A DNA stretch of 42,406 nt from Lactobacillus bombicola (GCF_900112665.1 NZ_FOMN01000011.1:1-42406), one strand, 5' to 3'; positions 31,128-40,544 are shown, counted from the first letter of the stretch. Numbers and translations: made by a program. The notes: generated from the sequence alone by a model not told the origin.

Positions 31128-32087
31128 ATGGTAGCAGTAACTGCTCGAAAGCAGACGAAAAGTAAAACTAAAAAAGCCCTAACTGTTAAGCAGTGTAAGG
31201 ATTTAGTTAAGAAAGATAAGAATAAGTATACTAATGCAAAAAGTAAAACTAACAAATACTCGCGGCTCGCCAAAGAGTCGTCTGACTCGGTTAAAAAAAG
31301 TAAGTACATCAAGCTTAATAAAAAATGGTTAGAAGTAGTCAAATCTACTAAAAAGAAGATGTCTCGTGATCAGAAAAAGTTAAAAGTTGCTAAAGCTAAA
31401 GAAAAAATAGGTATTTTAGCAAGCAGGCAAGCTAATTTGCAAGGAATTGCTGATCAGGTTGAAGAACATCCTACACTTGGCAAAAATGAAGGTAATGCGG
31501 CAATTTATCGTAGTGATGGGAATTCTACTGAAGTTATCTTTATCTCACCTGTAGGTGGTGAAAATGAAGACAATGCAACTGATTTGACTACGTGGGCAGT
31601 TGATAAGGGAGCACCACGTAAAGATTATGCGCGTACTTCAAGCAAGACAATTACAATTACTGGTTTGATTACTGGTGATACTTCGCAAGAAGCAGAAAAT
31701 AAGTACGCTAAACTGGAAGCGTGGAAAATGCATCACTACGAATTGACATATAAAGGCCGCATTTACTATCAGCACTTGATTTTGACAGGGCTTAATCGTA
31801 GTTATGACGGTTACCGCGATAACATCAAGTGCAATTTAACTTTTCAGTTTGCTTATGCGGCTAAAGTCACGACTAGCACCAATAAAAAGAGCAAAAAGAA
31901 AACTTCTAAGTCGAGTAAGACAACAAGAGGCAGTCGTAATAAAAAGTACGCGGCAATTACACTTAAACCAGGTAATACACTCTGGGGATTGTCGCAAAAA
32001 TACGGCAAATCAGTAGCTTGGTTGCAAAAAGTAAATCATATTAAAGGGACAACGATCTATACAGGTAAAAAGCTGCGGGTGTCGTAA
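31128..32087 (+). CDS. Baseplate LysM protein (XkdP/gp53-like)
   Basis: About 319 aa from ATG 31128 (AAGGAGAG seven bases upstream). A very lysine-rich coiled-coil N-terminus (1-105) is followed by a tail-baseplate domain (about 115-255; AIYRSDGNSTEVIFISPVGG, then YELTYKGRIYYQHLILTGLN), a basic linker, and a C-terminal LysM (about 275-318; TLKPGNTLWGLSQKYGKSVA, then KKLRVS). Such proteins link the hub to the tube in contractile tails. It follows the tape measure in normal order. Confidence 0.88.
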   Translation: MVAVTARKQTKSKTKKALTVKQCKDLVKKDKNKYTNAKSKTNKYSRLAKESSDSVKKSKYIKLNKKWLEVVKSTKKKMSRDQKKLKVAKAKEKIGILASRQANLQGIADQVEEHPTLGKNEGNAAIYRSDGNSTEVIFISPVGGENEDNATDLTTWAVDKGAPRKDYARTSSKTITITGLITGDTSQEAENKYAKLEAWKMHHYELTYKGRIYYQHLILTGLNRSYDGYRDNIKCNLTFQFAYAAKVTTSTNKKSKKKTSKSSKTTRGSRNKKYAAITLKPGNTLWGLSQKYGKSVAWLQKVNHIKGTTIYTGKKLRVS

Positions 32088-32117
32088 GTTCCTTTTTTAG
32101 TAGGGAGATGAAGATTA

Positions 32118-32528
32118 ATGCGGCAATATGTACCAATTGATACTGACAATTTGCCAGATATTTTTGATATTACGTTGGCAGGCGACCTTTATGTATTTCG
32201 GGTGGACTATAACTCAGTGGCTGACTTTTATACGGCCACTATTCAAAAAGATGGGCGCACGATAGTTACGCAGGAACCACTTGTTCTTGGGCAACTGGTA
32301 GCAATTGACATCCCTGATCCCGATTTACCAACAGTTGATTTACGCGTTATTGATGAAACTGGTCAAGCTAAGGATGCCGGTGAACAAAATTTTGGTGATT
32401 TAGTACAAATTTATCTTGATGTGGTTGATCCAAACGGTTCAGAAACCGCCGATCCAACTATTACACCGTTTGGCTATGATCCAGATGAAGATAGTGATGA
32501 TGAAACTGATGATGAGGTGGCGATTTAA
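32118..32528 (+). CDS. Baseplate plug-like protein
   Basis: 136 aa, beta-rich with an acidic C-terminus (DPDEDSDDETDDEVAI). The sequence QYVPIDTDNLPDIFDITLAG then LYVFRVDYNSVADFYTATI matches short baseplate plug proteins found between the LysM protein and the hub in DUF3383-type tails. It ends on the first base of the hub start. Confidence 0.78.
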   Translation: MRQYVPIDTDNLPDIFDITLAGDLYVFRVDYNSVADFYTATIQKDGRTIVTQEPLVLGQLVAIDIPDPDLPTVDLRVIDETGQAKDAGEQNFGDLVQIYLDVVDPNGSETADPTITPFGYDPDEDSDDETDDEVAI

Positions 32529-33568
32529 TGACCGTGATAACTGAAAACCCACATGCGTGGTTTAAAGTTGTTAATGATGCAGGAAATGAGCTAGAAGTTG
32601 AAAATAACGAAACACCGGAACATAACTATCCGTTTGCGTTTGAAGCAAATTTCTCTGATACGGCAAGCCCGCCAGTTAATACAGTTACCTTGTATAACAT
32701 GTCTAAAGGACACCGCAACTTCTATCAAAAGAAGCAGAAGTGTTACTTGTACTTTAACTGGGGCGATGAAAAGAAGCTGATTAGTGAGGGGTATATCTCA
32801 AAGATTGCTAGTAATCAGTCAGATGGTGTAACCGAATCTTTAACCTTAACTTTTACCGAAGGCACAGACTATAAAAACGTTGAAGCACGTAAGTTGAAGG
32901 TTAAGAAAGACAAAAAGGTTAATCACTATAAGACAATCAAACAAATGGTGCCTGGAAAGTACGTTAATAAAAGGGTACATTACTACACTACTGAAAATGG
33001 TAAACGTGTTGGTCACTATAAAACTGAGCGCGTTTACCAAAAAGCTACTGTTAAGAAGAAACGCATTAAAACGCGGATAACCAAAACTTTTTTAACGAAC
33101 AAAACTTTTAAAAAAGGTAAGAGCTACAAATTTATTATTAAGGCCATAGCAAAACAAGCGGGCATTAAAATTTCCAAGATTGAATTAGCTAAGAACCCGA
33201 CAATGAAAAAAGCGTACACGGCTAAAGGTAAGCCGCTGACTTTGTTGAAGGCGTTAGTTAAAAAATGTGATTCAAAGATGACGTATGTCCGCGGCAAACT
33301 TGAAGTTGTTGACCCTAAGAAAAAGAAGCGTAGCTGGGTAGTCATTGATGATGATAGCTTGATGAATCCACCGACAATGAATGATGACAGTGATGGTAAG
33401 AGCAATACATGGGAAATTACCACGCCGCTTTTGCCTGATGTTACTGTCAATGTTGGTATCAAGATGGAATCAAAATATTTTAAGGGGAAATTTTATGTGG
33501 CTGCTGGTCAGCATTCTAGCGATGGTACTAGACCACAAACACAAATGTCACTTAAGAAAGTTTCATAG
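32528..33568 (+). CDS. Tail hub protein (gpD/XkdQ-like)
   Basis: 346 aa. The N-terminal part (HNYPFAFEANFSDTASPPVN, then TVTLYNMSKGHRNFYQKKQK) and the C-terminal part (LLPDVTVNVGIKMESKYFKG) match hub proteins related to P2 gpD and XkdQ, with a lysine-rich insertion at about 120-215. It forms the central baseplate ring to which the spike binds. ATG overlaps the plug stop by one base. Confidence 0.85.
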   Translation: MTVITENPHAWFKVVNDAGNELEVENNETPEHNYPFAFEANFSDTASPPVNTVTLYNMSKGHRNFYQKKQKCYLYFNWGDEKKLISEGYISKIASNQSDGVTESLTLTFTEGTDYKNVEARKLKVKKDKKVNHYKTIKQMVPGKYVNKRVHYYTTENGKRVGHYKTERVYQKATVKKKRIKTRITKTFLTNKTFKKGKSYKFIIKAIAKQAGIKISKIELAKNPTMKKAYTAKGKPLTLLKALVKKCDSKMTYVRGKLEVVDPKKKKRSWVVIDDDSLMNPPTMNDDSDGKSNTWEITTPLLPDVTVNVGIKMESKYFKGKFYVAAGQHSSDGTRPQTQMSLKKVS

Positions 33569-33578
33569 GAGAAATTTA

Positions 33579-34025
33579 ATGAGTCAAAAGAGATTACAAA
33601 GTAGTTGGTATGAAGCTTTTCAAAAAATCATTTATGGCATTGTAGCAAGTATTGATTGTTCTTATCTTGCAGTTGTAACTAGGTATGATGATGAAAAACA
33701 TGTTGCTGATATCCTACCGTTAATGAACACTTCGTATGGGGAATCTTCAGCACAATTCTTGGAAGTACCAATGCTAGAGAATTGCTACAGGTTTGATGAC
33801 TGGCTAAAGAAAGTTAAACCCGACTTTGAAGCCATCGATGCTAAAATTGATACTAAATTAGCAAAATCGGCACCTAAGAAGCCTAAAATGAAAAAAGGAG
33901 CAGTTGTGCTAGTTGTTTGCTTAGATGGCAATACGGACAACTGGGACGGCACAGGAGTAACTTTTACGCCGGAAACGAATCGACAGCATGATGCCAACGA
34001 TTCAATAATTGTGGGGGTAATATAG
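33579..34025 (+). CDS. Baseplate spike/Gp138-like protein
   Basis: About 148 aa from ATG 33579 (AGGAGAAA upstream). An N-terminal OB-like region (VASIDCSYLAVVTRYDDEKH, then VADILPLMNTSYGESSAQFL) resembles the Gp138_N/DUF2577 spike-base proteins. It lies between hub and gp25-like genes, where the membrane-piercing spike is normally found. It is short and has no obvious needle repeat. Confidence 0.78.
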   Translation: MSQKRLQSSWYEAFQKIIYGIVASIDCSYLAVVTRYDDEKHVADILPLMNTSYGESSAQFLEVPMLENCYRFDDWLKKVKPDFEAIDAKIDTKLAKSAPKKPKMKKGAVVLVVCLDGNTDNWDGTGVTFTPETNRQHDANDSIIVGVI

Positions 34026-34408
34026 TGGCAATAGACTTAATGGTTGATGATAATGGTGATTTAGTAATTGATCCAGATACGCATGATTTGGCATTAGTAA
34101 CTGATGCTGATGAACTTGCACAGCGTATTAGAGCAACACTTGATATTCGCTTTGGAGAGATGCCCAATCTTGATCCAACAATAGGTGCAGATTATAGGAA
34201 TTTTTTAGGTAAAAACTTAAATGAAGCTGCTGCTGCAGCAGACATGCAAGCAGCAATTACAGCAGCAGTTCCAGAGGTAACTAGTGTTAATGATATTAAA
34301 TTTAAAAAAATGTCTAATCGTAGACTAGCAGTGACGTTTTGGGTATCGTACGAAGATCCAGATAAGATAGAGCATAAGCTGAAAGGAGATTATACAATTG
34401 ACTACTAA
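34025..34408 (+). CDS. Baseplate wedge protein, gp25/DUF2634-like
   Basis: 127 aa, GTG start overlapping the previous stop. It matches the DUF2634/gp25 pattern: LVIDPDTHDLALVTDADELA, QRIRATLDIRFGEMPNLDP, and NRRLAVTFWVSYEDPDKIEH. Gp25-type proteins start sheath polymerisation at the baseplate. Confidence 0.9.
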   Translation: MAIDLMVDDNGDLVIDPDTHDLALVTDADELAQRIRATLDIRFGEMPNLDPTIGADYRNFLGKNLNEAAAAADMQAAITAAVPEVTSVNDIKFKKMSNRRLAVTFWVSYEDPDKIEHKLKGDYTIDY

Positions 34409-35582
34409 TCAATATGGGTTAACTGCTACAGGTTTTCGTGTACCAACTTATGATGAGTGGGTTGATATACTCGAGAATGATTTTCAAATGCGATTTGGCA
34501 CAGATATTACATTAACTAGTAATTCAAATTTTGGCATTATTATCAGAATTATGGCTTGGCGCTTAACTGAACAAAGCCAAGAAGCGCAGATGGTTTATTA
34601 TGCTGCCTATGTATCAACGGCAACTGATACGGCGCTAGACCGCATTGGTGCGAATATGAGTATCACACGGAAAGTTGCCACACCAGCAATGGGTGAGATT
34701 CAAATTACAACTGAAGAAGAATATCTAATTCAAGCTGGAGAACAATTTGAAACTGAAGATGGTATTGTCTTTAATCTGATCAATGATACAGTTACAGTTA
34801 AGCAAGCAGATAATACTTGGCAAGCGACAGGGATAGTTCAAGCTGATGAAACAGGTAGCTTTAGCAATGTTATGGCAGGAACAGTTACGGTTGTAAGCAA
34901 TCCTGACGATAATATTGATACAGTTATTAACCCGCAGGCAATGCATGGCGGACAAGATGATGAAACCGATGAAGAATATCGCCGGCGAATTATAATTGAG
35001 TCGTCTGCTAATCCTAGTGCTACAGTTAATGGCATTAAGTCTGCTTTACTTAACGTTTCAGGTGTTCGTGGAGTTGGCTTTGTTGAAAACCCAAAAGGAC
35101 AAACAGACAGCTACGGTAACCCACCGTATTCAGTCCATATCTATACTTTAGGTGGCGCTAAACAAGATATAGCAAATACTCTTGTAAAATATGAAGGCTA
35201 TGGACCAGTTTTTGTTGGCAGTGAGTCAGTAATTGCAGAAGATATGACAGGTGATAAGCGTGAATATCACTGGGACTATGCTACCGAAATTCCTATTTAT
35301 GTACATATTAGTCTTAGCGTAAATGCCAATTTTAATAGTGACGATGATGTGGCAGCTATCAAAGAGGATGTTATTAACTACATCAATTCGCTTGAAATGG
35401 GCAACACGGTAATCGTGACTAAGATGTACCCAAGTGTATATAGCCTTGATGGTATTGATGAAGCGACAATTACGATTGGTAAAAATGGTGAAAATTTGTC
35501 TAGTAGCGATATAACAACAACACCACTTGAAGCACCAAAATGTAGCGTAGAAAATGTTGAGGTGATAGTTAATGGCATATAG
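34398..35582 (+). CDS. Baseplate J-like protein
   Basis: 394 aa, TTG start (AAAGGAGAT nine bases upstream), overlapping the gp25-like gene by 11 bases. It matches baseplate J/gp47 proteins: FGIIIRIMAWRLTEQSQEAQ near the N-terminus, TEEEYLIQAGEQFETEDGIV, then DEEYRRRIIIESSANPSATV and VRGVGFVENP. It forms the wedge arms with the following DUF2313 protein. Confidence 0.93.
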   Translation: MTTNQYGLTATGFRVPTYDEWVDILENDFQMRFGTDITLTSNSNFGIIIRIMAWRLTEQSQEAQMVYYAAYVSTATDTALDRIGANMSITRKVATPAMGEIQITTEEEYLIQAGEQFETEDGIVFNLINDTVTVKQADNTWQATGIVQADETGSFSNVMAGTVTVVSNPDDNIDTVINPQAMHGGQDDETDEEYRRRIIIESSANPSATVNGIKSALLNVSGVRGVGFVENPKGQTDSYGNPPYSVHIYTLGGAKQDIANTLVKYEGYGPVFVGSESVIAEDMTGDKREYHWDYATEIPIYVHISLSVNANFNSDDDVAAIKEDVINYINSLEMGNTVIVTKMYPSVYSLDGIDEATITIGKNGENLSSSDITTTPLEAPKCSVENVEVIVNGI

Positions 35583-36153
35583 CACAACAGATCAACTTAT
35601 GGCTGAAATATCAGATCACTGGCCTAAAAATCATGAATCGAACTTTTATAAGTTATTAGATATTTTCAATTCGCATGAAGAAGCTTTAAGTGACCTAACA
35701 GAAAAAATTGCTGATTGGCGCATGATTGATAAGGCAGAAGGCTCAACACTTGACTTAGTAGGTCAACAATATGGTGTGTCCAGAATTGATAGTGATGATG
35801 GCTTTTATCGTTTTATGATTAAAATGAAGCAGCTTACGGCAAAATCAAATGGAACAGTTGATGACATTGCACGCACTGTCGCCTTGTCACTTGATATTGA
35901 TATTAAAAAAATTCGTGTTGAAAGAACTGATCACAAGTATCATATTAAAGTCAGTGGTATTGCATTTGAATATGCTGATGATACAAGAAAAACTAAAGTG
36001 ATGCTGACAAGATTGAAAGAAGCAATCATGTTAGGAACGTGGCTTGACAATATTGAATTTGAAATATATACAAAAACACCAATTCTACATGTGGGAGCTG
36101 GTGTTTTTTATTCGGAATTTCAGCAACTTAAAATTAAGGAGATGATGATTTGA
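35572..36153 (+). CDS. Tail wedge protein, DUF2313 (Mu gp48/YmfQ-like)
   Basis: 193 aa. WRMIDKAEGSTLDLVGQQYG followed by VSRIDSDDGFYRFMIKMKQL is diagnostic of DUF2313/YmfQ-type wedge proteins, which pair with gpJ. It overlaps the J-like gene by 11 bases and the fibre gene by four. Confidence 0.88.
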   Translation: MAYSTTDQLMAEISDHWPKNHESNFYKLLDIFNSHEEALSDLTEKIADWRMIDKAEGSTLDLVGQQYGVSRIDSDDGFYRFMIKMKQLTAKSNGTVDDIARTVALSLDIDIKKIRVERTDHKYHIKVSGIAFEYADDTRKTKVMLTRLKEAIMLGTWLDNIEFEIYTKTPILHVGAGVFYSEFQQLKIKEMMI

Positions 36154-38054
36154 AACAATTTAAAGACTCAACAGTAACTTCGGTAGGACAAAGCTTGATT
36201 AGTTCAGTTAATGAAGGCCGTGACAAGATGATTTACACGCGAGCAGTACTATCTACACAAGATATTAATAGTCTAACAGATGAACAATTAACTGGTTTAA
36301 CTGAGTTAACTGATCAGCGACAATCTAGTCCAATTACCATTATTGATAAAAATACTAATACAATTAATATTGGTGTTGATTTTAAAAATAATAATGTCAC
36401 ATCTGACTATCAGTTTAATTCTGTAGGTTGGTACGCTAAGGGAACGCAAGATAATCCCAACGAGATTTTGTTTGCAGTTACACCATCAGTTGGAACTCAA
36501 ACTATGCCTGCTGGTGCTCATAATGCTGCAACAGCATCAATCAGACTTAATCTGTATATTGCGTTGGATTATAATACGCAAGTGCAAGCAAATCCAACAA
36601 CTTCTGGAGCAATTAATGGTAATGATTTGCAAGCTGGGTTAAATGGTTTGCTCAGTAAAGGACTGATTTATACAGGGAATGAAATTGTTAATAATGACGA
36701 TGTTAATAATTATCACAATACAGCGATTATTAACATTAACGGTCAGACTGTAGATAATATGCCAGATGGTTTTAGCGGACATGGTTACTTGATTACTGTA
36801 GGTTCAAATGATACGCAAAAAGATGGTTGTCATCTGATCTATGATAGTTATAGCAATCATATTTATGTTTCCCAGTTTAATGGTGATAGTAATAATTGGA
36901 GCACATGGCAAAGGCTGGCGAACAAGAAGGAACTTGATGACGTAATTAACGATATTAACGAAAAATTAGATCAAGCTGGGAAACTTAAAAAGATTAGCGT
37001 TAACGGTGATACGCCAGTTGAACCTGACGAAACGGGGGTAGCTCACGTAAATATCCCACAACCTGATTTATCGGGATTCGTTAAAAAGGTAAATAACCAT
37101 ATACCTGATCAATCTGGTAATGTTGATTTAACAGATCAATTTGCCCAAAAAGCAGATTTAGGTGGTTTAACGGAATCGATTGCAGGTAAAGTTGGTGCAG
37201 TAAATGGTGTAAAGCCAGATGGTAGTGGCAACGTATCGGTTCCAACTTATGCCGCCAACCTTTTAAAAGGTACCAGTGAACAAACCCGAGATATACCACC
37301 AAATACCTCAACTGATGTTATCCATCTAACCACTTTTAGCAACACTAAGTATACAGTTGCCGTTGATATAGACTATGGCAATTGTCCATCTGGTACAGCT
37401 GGGTGTAAGTTGCAAGTAAATAACCGTGGAATACTAGTAGACAGTGAAACAATTGCAGAGGGCACTAAGGGCAGAGTAAGCATTACCTTTACAACACTGC
37501 CCAACTGCCCTTGGGTGAAAATTCTACTCACTAGCAACTCTAGCTACACAGGGAAATATAGCTGTCTTAAAGCTAGTCAATGGCAAGACAACAACACGCC
37601 ACCAGATATGACATGGCTGCCAAGTCCAGATGATACTGGTGGAGTTAAGACAATAGATGGATATAGACCGGACTCAAATGGAAATATAACTCTAAATGGC
37701 ACATATGAAACCACCGGTGACGTTACTAGAAAATTAAAAAGTAAATTAAGCACTTTAGATCAACCAGACTTCGTTATTTCCACCAATGAGACACTTGATG
37801 TTGACAAAGTCGCTTCGGGTGTTTTTGTATTAAATGGTTGCTCATTAATATCTAGTAACAACGGGAGTGACACTTTTGTAAACGTAAATTTGTCAACATA
37901 TAATTACGGCTGGCTAATAGTAAGCAATTATAATGGTGCCATGCTAGAGCGACTTATTCTTACAGGAACATTTAATGATGTTATAGGCGTATACATTAGA
38001 GGATTTAATGCAAAAAATTATTTTAATAACAGCTTTAAGCAGATTTTAAAATAA
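36150..38054 (+). CDS. Tail fibre / receptor-binding protein
   Basis: 634 aa, TTG start (AAGGAG eight bases upstream). The N-terminal 1-150 anchors to the baseplate; four repeats of the type (I/V)-x-(G/N)-x(2)-P-D-x(2)-G-(N/V)-(V/I) appear near residues 280, 310, 348 and 497. A beta-sandwich-like region (about 365-490; NLLKGTSEQTRDIPPNTSTD and PDMTWLPSPDD) resembles carbohydrate-binding modules and is inserted between repeats three and four. The C-terminus (about 520-634) is likely the tip. It should decide host surface recognition. Confidence 0.85.
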   Translation: MKQFKDSTVTSVGQSLISSVNEGRDKMIYTRAVLSTQDINSLTDEQLTGLTELTDQRQSSPITIIDKNTNTINIGVDFKNNNVTSDYQFNSVGWYAKGTQDNPNEILFAVTPSVGTQTMPAGAHNAATASIRLNLYIALDYNTQVQANPTTSGAINGNDLQAGLNGLLSKGLIYTGNEIVNNDDVNNYHNTAIININGQTVDNMPDGFSGHGYLITVGSNDTQKDGCHLIYDSYSNHIYVSQFNGDSNNWSTWQRLANKKELDDVINDINEKLDQAGKLKKISVNGDTPVEPDETGVAHVNIPQPDLSGFVKKVNNHIPDQSGNVDLTDQFAQKADLGGLTESIAGKVGAVNGVKPDGSGNVSVPTYAANLLKGTSEQTRDIPPNTSTDVIHLTTFSNTKYTVAVDIDYGNCPSGTAGCKLQVNNRGILVDSETIAEGTKGRVSITFTTLPNCPWVKILLTSNSSYTGKYSCLKASQWQDNNTPPDMTWLPSPDDTGGVKTIDGYRPDSNGNITLNGTYETTGDVTRKLKSKLSTLDQPDFVISTNETLDVDKVASGVFVLNGCSLISSNNGSDTFVNVNLSTYNYGWLIVSNYNGAMLERLILTGTFNDVIGVYIRGFNAKNYFNNSFKQILK

Positions 38055-38081
38055 AAAGAATAAAAAGGAGAACAGACTAAA

Positions 38082-38486
38082 ATGACCGAAAATAATACCA
38101 ACAACACATTCAAACAAGTCTACAAGTCAACGGGAGAAGTACCATTTGAAATCTGGTTCGCACCCAAAGAAGCTGAAGTGAAATATCCATTTACTGAAAT
38201 AGCACCAGAACCAAGCATTAAGGCACCTATCTTTATTTGGGAAGGGCAAAAATGGGTAGAAAACACAGAGGTAAGCCAAGCGGCACAATTAAACGACTTG
38301 AAGCAAACCGTCACACAAATCAAAAATGCTAACAGTAATAATGCCACTAATTTGAGCGACCTCGCCAAAAACCAGGCAAAACTGTTACAAATGTTAACCC
38401 CTAAAATTGTTGGTAAGCCAGCAGCACCATCTGCAACTACCACACCAACAACGCCACAAGTACCAACTGACGGAGGTAATAAATAA
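38082..38486 (+). CDS. Tail accessory protein (hypothetical, coiled coil)
   Basis: 134 aa with a short beta-like N-terminus (GEVPFEIWFAPKEAEVKYPF), a coiled-coil segment (about 65-105) and a Pro/Thr/Ala-rich tail (about 108-130). AAAAGGAGA stands upstream. It sits between the fibre and the XkdX gene and is likely a fibre-associated or chaperone protein. No firm family. Confidence 0.7.
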   Translation: MTENNTNNTFKQVYKSTGEVPFEIWFAPKEAEVKYPFTEIAPEPSIKAPIFIWEGQKWVENTEVSQAAQLNDLKQTVTQIKNANSNNATNLSDLAKNQAKLLQMLTPKIVGKPAAPSATTTPTTPQVPTDGGNK

Positions 38487-38647
38487 TGGACACACACGAA
38501 ATTATGTTTAATTTGATAAAGTTTTATTATAATTTTGGCTGTTATACCAATAATAATGTGGCTTACTTTGTTGGCTATAATGCTATTACAGCTGACGATT
38601 ACAAGGCAATCACAGGTGACGACTATGTGGCTAGTCCAGTGGTATAA
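38486..38647 (+). CDS. XkdX-family small tail protein
   Basis: 53 aa from ATG 38486, overlapping the previous stop (GGAGG ten bases upstream). The sequence FNLIKFYYNFGCYTNNNVAY followed by GYNAITADDYKAITGDDY matches the XkdX family of short proteins found just before the lysis genes in Gram-positive phages. Its role in the tail is unknown. Confidence 0.85.
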   Translation: MDTHEIMFNLIKFYYNFGCYTNNNVAYFVGYNAITADDYKAITGDDYVASPVV

Positions 38648-38670
38648 GCAGAAAGGGATGATATTGGCAA

Positions 38671-39060
38671 GTGATACATTTTATCAACCTCGATTGGGAG
38701 TACGTGTTCGACTTTCTGGCATCTGTGGGATTCTTTGGCTGGATTGCCCAATTAATCAAAAATTATTACACCAATCACCAACAGAGAAAGAAGTTGGAAG
38801 ATCAACTACCACAAATCATTGACGCCATTCATGAGATTCAAGGGACGGTCGACCAGCTTAAAAAAGGAGAAACAGAAGATTTACACGTTGAATTAGACGA
38901 ACTAGCCCACCAGATTGAAGAACAGGGCTACCAGACAGAGCAACAGTACAATCGACTAACGCAGATTTACAACACGTACCACACACTGGGTGGTAACGGT
39001 TCTGGAACTAAGCTCTATGAACAGGTTTCAAAACTACCGATTAAGCAAAAGGAGAATTAA
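38671..39060 (+). CDS. Lysis-module membrane protein with coiled coil
   Basis: About 129 aa from GTG 38671; the nearest ribosome site AAAGGG lies 14 bases upstream, so translation may be weak or the start different. One hydrophobic segment (about 11-31, VFDFLASVGFFGWIAQLI) is followed by a long charged helix (40-95). It lies before the LLH holin and could be a second holin, holin regulator or pinholin-like protein. No family firmly recognised. Confidence 0.68.
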   Translation: MIHFINLDWEYVFDFLASVGFFGWIAQLIKNYYTNHQQRKKLEDQLPQIIDAIHEIQGTVDQLKKGETEDLHVELDELAHQIEEQGYQTEQQYNRLTQIYNTYHTLGGNGSGTKLYEQVSKLPIKQKEN

Positions 39061-39063
39061 AAC

Positions 39064-39414
39064 ATGACAAAATTAATCTTTGACTCTGTTTACGCAGGGT
39101 TATTTTTATTGGCAATTTTTACTGGTTTATATGCTAGTAAGCATGCAACGAAAAACAAGGCACTACTCTTCATAGAGGACTTAGCTGCAGCCTTTGTTAG
39201 ACAAGCTGAAACCACTGACTTAGACGGACAAACAAAAATGGATAATGTTATTTCAGGTGTTGAAGATGCCTTAGTGAGTCATGGTATAAAAGTGGATGCC
39301 ACACTTGAAGCTGTAATCAGAGCGTTTGCTGAAAAAGAAGTAGCAAAGATGAATACAGAAAAAAAGGAGGATGCCAAAGTTGAAGATAAACAACAAGTAC
39401 AATCTGGCAAGTAA
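39064..39414 (+). CDS. LLH-family phage holin
   Basis: 116 aa. One N-terminal membrane helix (about 4-24, LIFDSVYAGLFLLAIFTGLY) is followed by an amphipathic part with FIEDLAAAFVRQAETTDLDG and VISGVEDALVSHGIKVDA, typical of the phage_holin_6/LLH family, and a charged tail. Holins time lysis by opening the membrane for endolysin. It overlaps the endolysin gene. Confidence 0.88.
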   Translation: MTKLIFDSVYAGLFLLAIFTGLYASKHATKNKALLFIEDLAAAFVRQAETTDLDGQTKMDNVISGVEDALVSHGIKVDATLEAVIRAFAEKEVAKMNTEKKEDAKVEDKQQVQSGK

Positions 39415-39925
39415 CGAAGGTAGTAGCCAGTTAGCCACACCTAGATTTATTATTGCCCACTCAACAGCTACACCAAATGGCGAGGCGTGGGCGATTGCGC
39501 ACAATATGAAGACAGGTATCAATGTAAGCCAGACTTATGTTCACTTAGTTATTGATGATAAAAGCATATATCAAGTGGGAGAGCTTGGCTATGTAGCATG
39601 GGGTGCTGGTAGTCCAGCTAATAGTTTGGCACCAGTACAAATTGAGTTGTGTGAGTTTAGCAATCACAGAAGAGCCCTAAAAGCCTACAAACACTATGTA
39701 AATTGGCTCAGATGGTCAGCTAAAAAGTATGGCATACCATTAGCTCTAGACACTAACTCATATCGTGGCATTAAGACACACTCATGGCTTGTACAGCACG
39801 GCTACAGTAATACCGACCACGTTGACCCATGGCAATACCTGCCTAAAATTGGTGTATCAAAGGCCAAGTTTGCTAAAGACTTAACTAAAGGTTTTTCTGG
39901 CACTAACATTGCATTAACTAAATAA
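39380..39925 (+). CDS. Endolysin, N-acetylmuramoyl-L-alanine amidase
   Basis: About 181 aa. This is an Amidase_2 domain with zinc ligands visible as His in FIIAHSTATPNG and THSWLVQHG/TDHVDPWQYL near the C-terminus. It cleaves the amide bond between MurNAc and L-Ala. TTG 39380 is preferred because AAGGAGG sits nine bases upstream; ATG 39371 in frame abuts the ribosome site. No SH3 or LysM wall-binding domain follows, so it is shorter than most lactobacillar endolysins. Confidence 0.9.
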   Translation: MKINNKYNLASNEGSSQLATPRFIIAHSTATPNGEAWAIAHNMKTGINVSQTYVHLVIDDKSIYQVGELGYVAWGAGSPANSLAPVQIELCEFSNHRRALKAYKHYVNWLRWSAKKYGIPLALDTNSYRGIKTHSWLVQHGYSNTDHVDPWQYLPKIGVSKAKFAKDLTKGFSGTNIALTK

Positions 39926-39937
39926 ACTAAAAAGAGG

Positions 39938-39977
39938 ACCGTCTATAGAGTATAATTGCTCTATAGACGGTTTTTTT
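39938..39977 (+). terminator. Strong terminator of the late operon
   Basis: A perfect 13-bp stem, ACCGTCTATAGAG (39938-39950) with CTCTATAGACGGT (39959-39971), has an eight-base loop and is followed by seven T in all (39971-39977). It ends late transcription after the endolysin and separates the accessory genes to the right. Confidence 0.92.
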
Positions 39978-40046
39978 AGTTGAATTAATTAATATCTGTT
40001 AAAATTACATAGGATTAAGATTACCTAGAAAAGATGGATAAATAAA

Positions 40047-40520
40047 ATGGTATTAGCTTTAACGGATAAACAAGCTCAAGATTTAATTAATTTGGCCAAA
40101 GTTATTCTTAAAAAATGTGACATTAATCTTGATACCTCACCAGTTGGTAAGATATTGATTAGTTCCAAGAGTGGTAAGCATAAATTTAATCTGTATTATA
40201 GATATAAATTGAATGATATTCATTTAAATTTTACTGATGATAAAACTAAATTGACATTAGTAAGAATAAATTTGGACACTAAGTTTCATAAAAATGCTGA
40301 TAAAGAAATAATAAGGGGAAATAGAGTAGAGTTATTTTCTGAAAAGGAATATAATCAAAAAAATGATGGATTTACTTATTGGAAAGCATATAAGCTTCCA
40401 TATAAAAGTTTTAAGAAAACAGATGACTTTAGTGACGCTCTAAATAGTCTATTAACTTATGCTAATGTCGTAAAAAGTAATAAAGTTAATGTTTATTTTA
40501 ATCTTATTAAAGTTCTGTAA
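40047..40520 (+). CDS. DUF6978-family protein, accessory pair partner
   Basis: 157 aa. The pattern (HKFNLYYRYKLNDIHLNFTD, then LTLVRINLDTKFHKNADKEI and GNRVELFSEKEYNQKNDGFT) matches DUF6978-type proteins that accompany DUF1828/DUF1829 genes in prophages and accessory loci. No signal peptide or membrane helix. It starts a new transcription unit after the late terminator, with only weak promoter-like sequence (TTGAAT and TAAAAT, about 39981-40006). More AT-rich than the tail genes. Function unknown; host-defence or superinfection control is inferred. Confidence 0.7.
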   Translation: MVLALTDKQAQDLINLAKVILKKCDINLDTSPVGKILISSKSGKHKFNLYYRYKLNDIHLNFTDDKTKLTLVRINLDTKFHKNADKEIIRGNRVELFSEKEYNQKNDGFTYWKAYKLPYKSFKKTDDFSDALNSLLTYANVVKSNKVNVYFNLIKVL

Positions 40521-40544
40521 TTTTGTAGAGAAGGGAGTATAAAA

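Noticed and set aside
38535-38822. A 95-aa frame overlapping XkdX and the lysis membrane protein
   Set aside because: It lacks a ribosome site and conflicts with two better-supported genes in other frames.
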